A program made the position numbers and the translations under genes. A stretch of DNA of 64,000 bases from an uncultured Paraprevotella sp. (GTDB lineage Bacteria > Bacteroidota > Bacteroidia > Bacteroidales > Bacteroidaceae), in the NCBI GenBank assembly GCA_944321565.1, contig CALULT010000008.1, forward strand, positions 1-64,000, written 5' to 3'. The notes beneath the pieces are model-generated. The model made no database searches and was not told the DNA's origin. It saw only the letters and a program-made list of their open reading frames with translations. Positions 60,993 to 64,000 of this stretch are shown here, one piece after another (position 1 is the first letter of the stretch; each line of letters begins with the position of its first letter).

Positions 60993-61910
60993 TTATTCCA
61001 TTAAATGCCGGTGCCGCGCCGCCTTAAGCCGCGCCCACCCGGCCGGCCCCACGGCAATCAGTGTCACAGCGGCAAGCACCAACGCGATGCCCACCATGTT
61101 CCCGCCAGTGAGTTTCTCGTGAAAAACCAACACACCGACACCTAAAGCCGTCAACGGCTCCAACGCGCCAAGAATGGCCGTCGGCGTGGGGCCGATATAA
61201 TGGATGGCCTTGGCAATGGCCACCATGGAAAGCAGCGTGGGCAACAAAGCCAAGCCCGCAGCATCCATCCATTGCCAACCCTCCGTAAGCGGTTGCAAAT
61301 CCATCCCTCCGCGCAAGCGCACCACATAGACGGCCATACCAAACAAGATGGCATAAAACGTAAGCTTCAAGCCCGGCATGTCCTTCAAAACAGACCGGTT
61401 CACACCCACGATGTACAACGCATAGACCAGGGAGGAAGCCAACACGTAGCACACGCCCGTCAAGTCCAACGTCGCCCCGCCTTCCCCCTCGTAAAGCATG
61501 GTGATGCCCACGAAGGCCGTGGCAATGGAAGCCAACTTCACCACACTGAGGCGTTCTTTGAAAAAGACGGCCATGATGACGGCCACGATTACCGGATAAG
61601 TGAACAGGATCGTCGAGGCCACACCCGCATCCATGTAGTTGAAGCTCTCGAACAAGAACAAAGACGAGAACGAGAATAACAACCCCATGACCATCAATGG
61701 CAACAGTTCTTTACGTTTCAACCCAAAACCCTGTCCACTGAACTTCACCATCAACGCCAACAAAACGGCAGCAAAGCCATAGCGGTAAAACAGTACCGAA
61801 TCCACTCCGATGCCGGCGGCATAAAGCGGCAAGGCAAACAACGGGTTCAAGCCATAGCTCACAGAGGCGATTACACCGTAGGCATACCCTTTCATTTTGA
61901 CATTTTCCAT
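60993..61910 (-). CDS. EamA/DMT family transporter
   Basis: The 305-residue inner-membrane protein has ten helices in two EamA repeats (about 8-140, 152-290). Visible are VIASVSYGLNPLFALPLYAA, FESFNYMDAGVASTILFTYP, VIVAVIMAVFFKERLSVVKL, and in the second half YIGPTPTAILGALEPLTALG, VGVLVFHEKLTGGNMVGIAL. The substrate is unknown. It starts 13 bases after the nitroreductase stop, so both are in one minus-strand unit. It is not closely similar by eye to the EamA protein at 22994. Confidence 0.92.
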   Translation of the reverse strand: MENVKMKGYAYGVIASVSYGLNPLFALPLYAAGIGVDSVLFYRYGFAAVLLALMVKFSGQGFGLKRKELLPLMVMGLLFSFSSLFLFESFNYMDAGVASTILFTYPVIVAVIMAVFFKERLSVVKLASIATAFVGITMLYEGEGGATLDLTGVCYVLASSLVYALYIVGVNRSVLKDMPGLKLTFYAILFGMAVYVVRLRGGMDLQPLTEGWQWMDAAGLALLPTLLSMVAIAKAIHYIGPTPTAILGALEPLTALGVGVLVFHEKLTGGNMVGIALVLAAVTLIAVGPAGWARLKAARHRHLME

Positions 61911-61923
61911 GACCAGCCTTCCC

Positions 61924-62454
61924 TTAATACTTGTTCCAACTGCTCATTTCGTCCATGGATTTGCGGATTTTCTTCCGGTTCTCCCCCGCCGGATATCCCA
62001 AGGAAACCAGCAACGGGACGCGCTTGCCGCGGATGCCCAATAGTTCTTTCACCTTTTTCTCGTTGAACCACCCCATGATGCAGGTGCCCAGTCCAAGCTC
62101 CGCCGCCTGCAGGCAGAAATGTTCCACGGCGATTCCCACGTCCAGCAATGAATATTCCTTGTCCTTGATCACGCTGCCGATACGGGCGGTAAGGTTCATC
62201 TTCTCCAGCACCACGGCCACGATGACCGGCACCTCGCGGGCAAAACCGTTCATGCCCATCCCGGCGGCGGCCTCCCCTACTTTCCTCACCAATTCACGAT
62301 CGTCCACCACGACAAACTTCCACGGCTGCGAGTTGCAAGCCGAAGGAGCCAGGCGCGCAGCCTCCAGACATTTCACCACCAAATCGCGCTCCACCGGACG
62401 CGACGCATATTTCCGATCGCTTTGCCGCTTCTGTACCAGTTCCGAAAAATCCAT
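61924..62454 (-). CDS. nitroreductase family protein
   Basis: The 176-residue FMN-dependent oxidoreductase begins MDFSELVQKRQSDRKYASRP with the FMN-binding R-x-S-x-R-like segment. It contains LEAARLAPSACNSQPWKFVV, VEHFCLQAAELGLGTCIMGW and LGIRGKRVPLLVSLGYPAGE. Homodimeric members reduce nitro compounds, quinones or flavins; the natural substrate is unknown. It has its own -7 box at 62481-62488 and is followed by an EamA transporter gene. Confidence 0.93.
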   Translation of the reverse strand: MDFSELVQKRQSDRKYASRPVERDLVVKCLEAARLAPSACNSQPWKFVVVDDRELVRKVGEAAAGMGMNGFAREVPVIVAVVLEKMNLTARIGSVIKDKEYSLLDVGIAVEHFCLQAAELGLGTCIMGWFNEKKVKELLGIRGKRVPLLVSLGYPAGENRKKIRKSMDEMSSWNKY

Positions 62455-62480
62455 TTTTTACTCCTACTTTAAAATTGCCG

Positions 62481-62488
62481 CAAAATTA
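62481..62488 (-). promoter_or_regulatory. -7 box of the nitroreductase/EamA unit
   Basis: CAAAATTA on plus is TAATTTTG on minus, 27 bases upstream of the start at 62454. The 306-bp divergent gap 62455-62760 also contains two rightward boxes, at 62584-62591 and 62681-62688. Confidence 0.5.
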
Positions 62489-62680
62489 GGCATTTTTCGG
62501 GAATCCCGTGCGATTTCCATGCAAAATAAGCCTGTGCATCAAATTTATCGCCGGACGCCGCAATCTAAGACTACATTTATTCGTAACTTTGTGCGCTTTT
62601 CAGGATGCACAGGAACACAAATCCGTAAAAAGGGTTGTCATGCCCGTAAATCCGATAATACGATTCCGGGACATTCCCGC

Positions 62681-62688
62681 TAACTTTG
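62681..62688 (+). promoter_or_regulatory. -7 box of the MATE transporter gene
   Basis: TAACTTTG matches the consensus, 72 bases before ATG 62761. A second identical box at 62584-62591 could be an alternative start. The frame 62508-62759 between them has no recognisable product. Confidence 0.45.
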
Positions 62689-62760
62689 CATTCATTAGGC
62701 CACATGCCTGCTTTGCAGGACACATTTCAAGCTATTCAAAGAACCACGAAGCCCCATAAC

Positions 62761-64000
62761 ATGGAAAATCCAGACCACGACAAGACAAGCACGGACAGCC
62801 TCCTGCTTCTGATACGGGAAAAACGCCCCATGACACTGCGGCAACAGCTACACCTGACCGTGTTGCTCAGCGTGCCCGCCATCTTGGCGCAATTCTCTTC
62901 CATTGCCATGCAGTATATCGACGCGTCCATGGTAGGAAGCCTCGGGGCGGAAGCTTCGGCTTCCATCGGGCTGGTGTCCACCTCCACGTGGCTGTTCTCC
63001 GGATTGTGCTCGGCGGCAGCTACGGGCTTTTCCGTCCAAGTGGCGCATGCCATCGGCGCCAACGACCCGGAACGCGCCCGCGCCATCTTGCGCCAGGCAT
63101 TCATGGCCATCGGCCTCTTCGGTCTTCTTTTGGCTGCAATCGGTGCCTCCATCAGCGGCGTGTTGCCCGCATGGTTGGGCGGCGACCCGTCCATCCGCCG
63201 CGACGCCTCGCTCTATTTCCTGATTTACGCCCTCTCGCTTCCCGCCCTCCAGTTCCACATATTGGGCAGCGGGATGTTGCGGTGCAGCGGCAACATGAAA
63301 GTGCCGAGTTTCCTGAACGTCATGATGTGCGTGCAGGATGTCATCTATAATTTCTTCCTCATTTTCCCTTCGCGCGAGATTCCGGTTTTCGGCACGGAGC
63401 TATGGATTCCCGGCGCAGGATTGGGCGTGGTAGGCGCAGCCTTGGGCACGACACTGGCCGAGGTGGTCACGGCCATCCTCATGATTACATACCTTTGCAC
63501 ACGCTCGTCCGCCCTGAAACTCACCGGGACACATGGACGTTTCCGCCCCACGCGGAAAACCATCCGCCAAGCCGCCGCCATCGGTTTCCCGATGGGGGTG
63601 GAGCATGCCCTGATTTGCGGGGCGCAAATCATGACCACGGTCATCGTGGCCCCGCTCGGCATCTTCGCCATCGCGGCCAACTCGTTCGCCATCACGGCCG
63701 AAAGCCTATGCTACATGCCGGGATACGGCATCGCGGAGGCCGCCACCACCCTGACGGGGCAAAGCCTGGGTGCCGGGCGCAAGGAATTGTCCCTGCGCTT
63801 CGCCCGCATCACGGTGTGGCTCGGCATGGCGGTCATGGGCTTCATGGGCATTGTCATGTACGTAGGCGCGCCGCAAATCATCGGCGTGATGACCCCGGTG
63901 GAAGAAATCCGCGAGTTGGGCATCATGGCCCTGCGCATCGAAGCCTTCGCCGAACCGATGTTCGCCGCCTCCATCATAGCCTATGGCGTTTTCGTGGGTG
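62761..64000 (+). CDS. MATE family efflux transporter (3' end outside the window)
   Basis: The visible 413 codons start MENPDHDKTSTDSLLLLIRE and enter helix 1 at LTVLLSVPAILAQFSSIAMQ. MATE signatures follow: YIDASMVGSLGAEASASIGL, GLCSAAATGFSVQVAHAIGA, RARAILRQAFMAIGLFGLLL, and in the second half MGVEHALICGAQIMTTVIVA and YMPGYGIAEAATTLTGQSLG followed by AGRKELSLRFARITVWLG. The family exports drugs or metabolites using Na+ or H+ gradients. A full protein of about 450 residues would end roughly 100 bases beyond the window. No damage is seen. Confidence 0.94.
   Translation, partial: MENPDHDKTSTDSLLLLIREKRPMTLRQQLHLTVLLSVPAILAQFSSIAMQYIDASMVGSLGAEASASIGLVSTSTWLFSGLCSAAATGFSVQVAHAIGANDPERARAILRQAFMAIGLFGLLLAAIGASISGVLPAWLGGDPSIRRDASLYFLIYALSLPALQFHILGSGMLRCSGNMKVPSFLNVMMCVQDVIYNFFLIFPSREIPVFGTELWIPGAGLGVVGAALGTTLAEVVTAILMITYLCTRSSALKLTGTHGRFRPTRKTIRQAAAIGFPMGVEHALICGAQIMTTVIVAPLGIFAIAANSFAITAESLCYMPGYGIAEAATTLTGQSLGAGRKELSLRFARITVWLGMAVMGFMGIVMYVGAPQIIGVMTPVEEIRELGIMALRIEAFAEPMFAASIIAYGVFVG

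Noticed and set aside
62508..62759. 83-codon frame between nitroreductase and MATE genes
   Set aside because: It spans two -7 boxes and has no domain; more likely untranslated promoter DNA.

Overview
The window reads as a chromosomal segment of a Bacteroidota bacterium, most likely Bacteroidales/Bacteroidaceae. The evidence is the many Bacteroides-type -7 boxes (TAnnTTTG) upstream of genes on both strands, a hybrid two-component system, glutamine synthetase III, DUF5686 and OprP-type outer-membrane proteins, ribosomal protein S16 with a long C-terminal tail, and the gene order trpB-E-G-D-C-F-A. Species cannot be named from the sequence alone. No tRNA, rRNA, CRISPR array, transposase or phage gene was recognised.

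Layout. (1) 1-2629 is an AT-richer accessory patch: a DUF3791/DUF3990/DUF3791 cassette resembling an ADP-ribosyltransferase toxin-antitoxin unit, then a ribbon-helix-helix/YafQ-type toxin-antitoxin pair. A 46-bp direct repeat flanks both, and a long palindrome cluster follows. (2) 2630-7429 has a lone ECF sigma factor divergent from a 1351-residue hybrid two-component regulator; no polysaccharide-utilisation genes are adjacent. (3) 7439-14092 holds core genes: rarA, a DUF5686 protein, an OPT transporter and rpsP. (4) 14184-26122 is a redox, detoxification and efflux region: flavodoxins, carboxymuconolactone decarboxylase, FMN reductases, Nim-like flavoprotein, Fe-alcohol dehydrogenase, SMR and EamA transporters, with AraC and HxlR regulators. 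Two genes here are truncated, a monooxygenase remnant and an RND adaptor without its pump. (5) 26326-28751 has a lipoprotein and a SWIM zinc-finger protein, followed by a possible twin-arginine gene remnant. (6) 29154-34588 is a TPP-riboswitch thiE-thiC unit, a second ThiE-like gene, prs and a TlpA-like thioredoxin. (7) 34987-41358 holds a porin, an S41 protease, a B3/4 protein and several secreted proteins of unknown role.

(8) 41588-48311 is a complete tryptophan operon. Its leader carries a consensus promoter, a 19-codon leader peptide with three consecutive Trp codons, and a strong intrinsic terminator just before trpB. A competing pairing overlaps the leader stop codon. Together these look like a classic translation-coupled attenuator, which is the most complete regulatory system in the window. 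(9) 48344-48570 is a tandem 22/23-bp palindromic repeat, followed by an AspT/YidE-family transporter and a REP-like element. (10) 50591-53760 holds minus-strand zinc-ribbon, Nif3-like and Fet-type ABC genes. (11) 53860-58117 is a putrescine module (agmatine deiminase, N-carbamoylputrescine amidase) next to glutamine synthetase III. (12) 58190-60717 encodes two GIN/DUF2807-type repeat proteins. (13) 60993-64000 has an EamA transporter, a nitroreductase and a MATE transporter that runs off the right edge.
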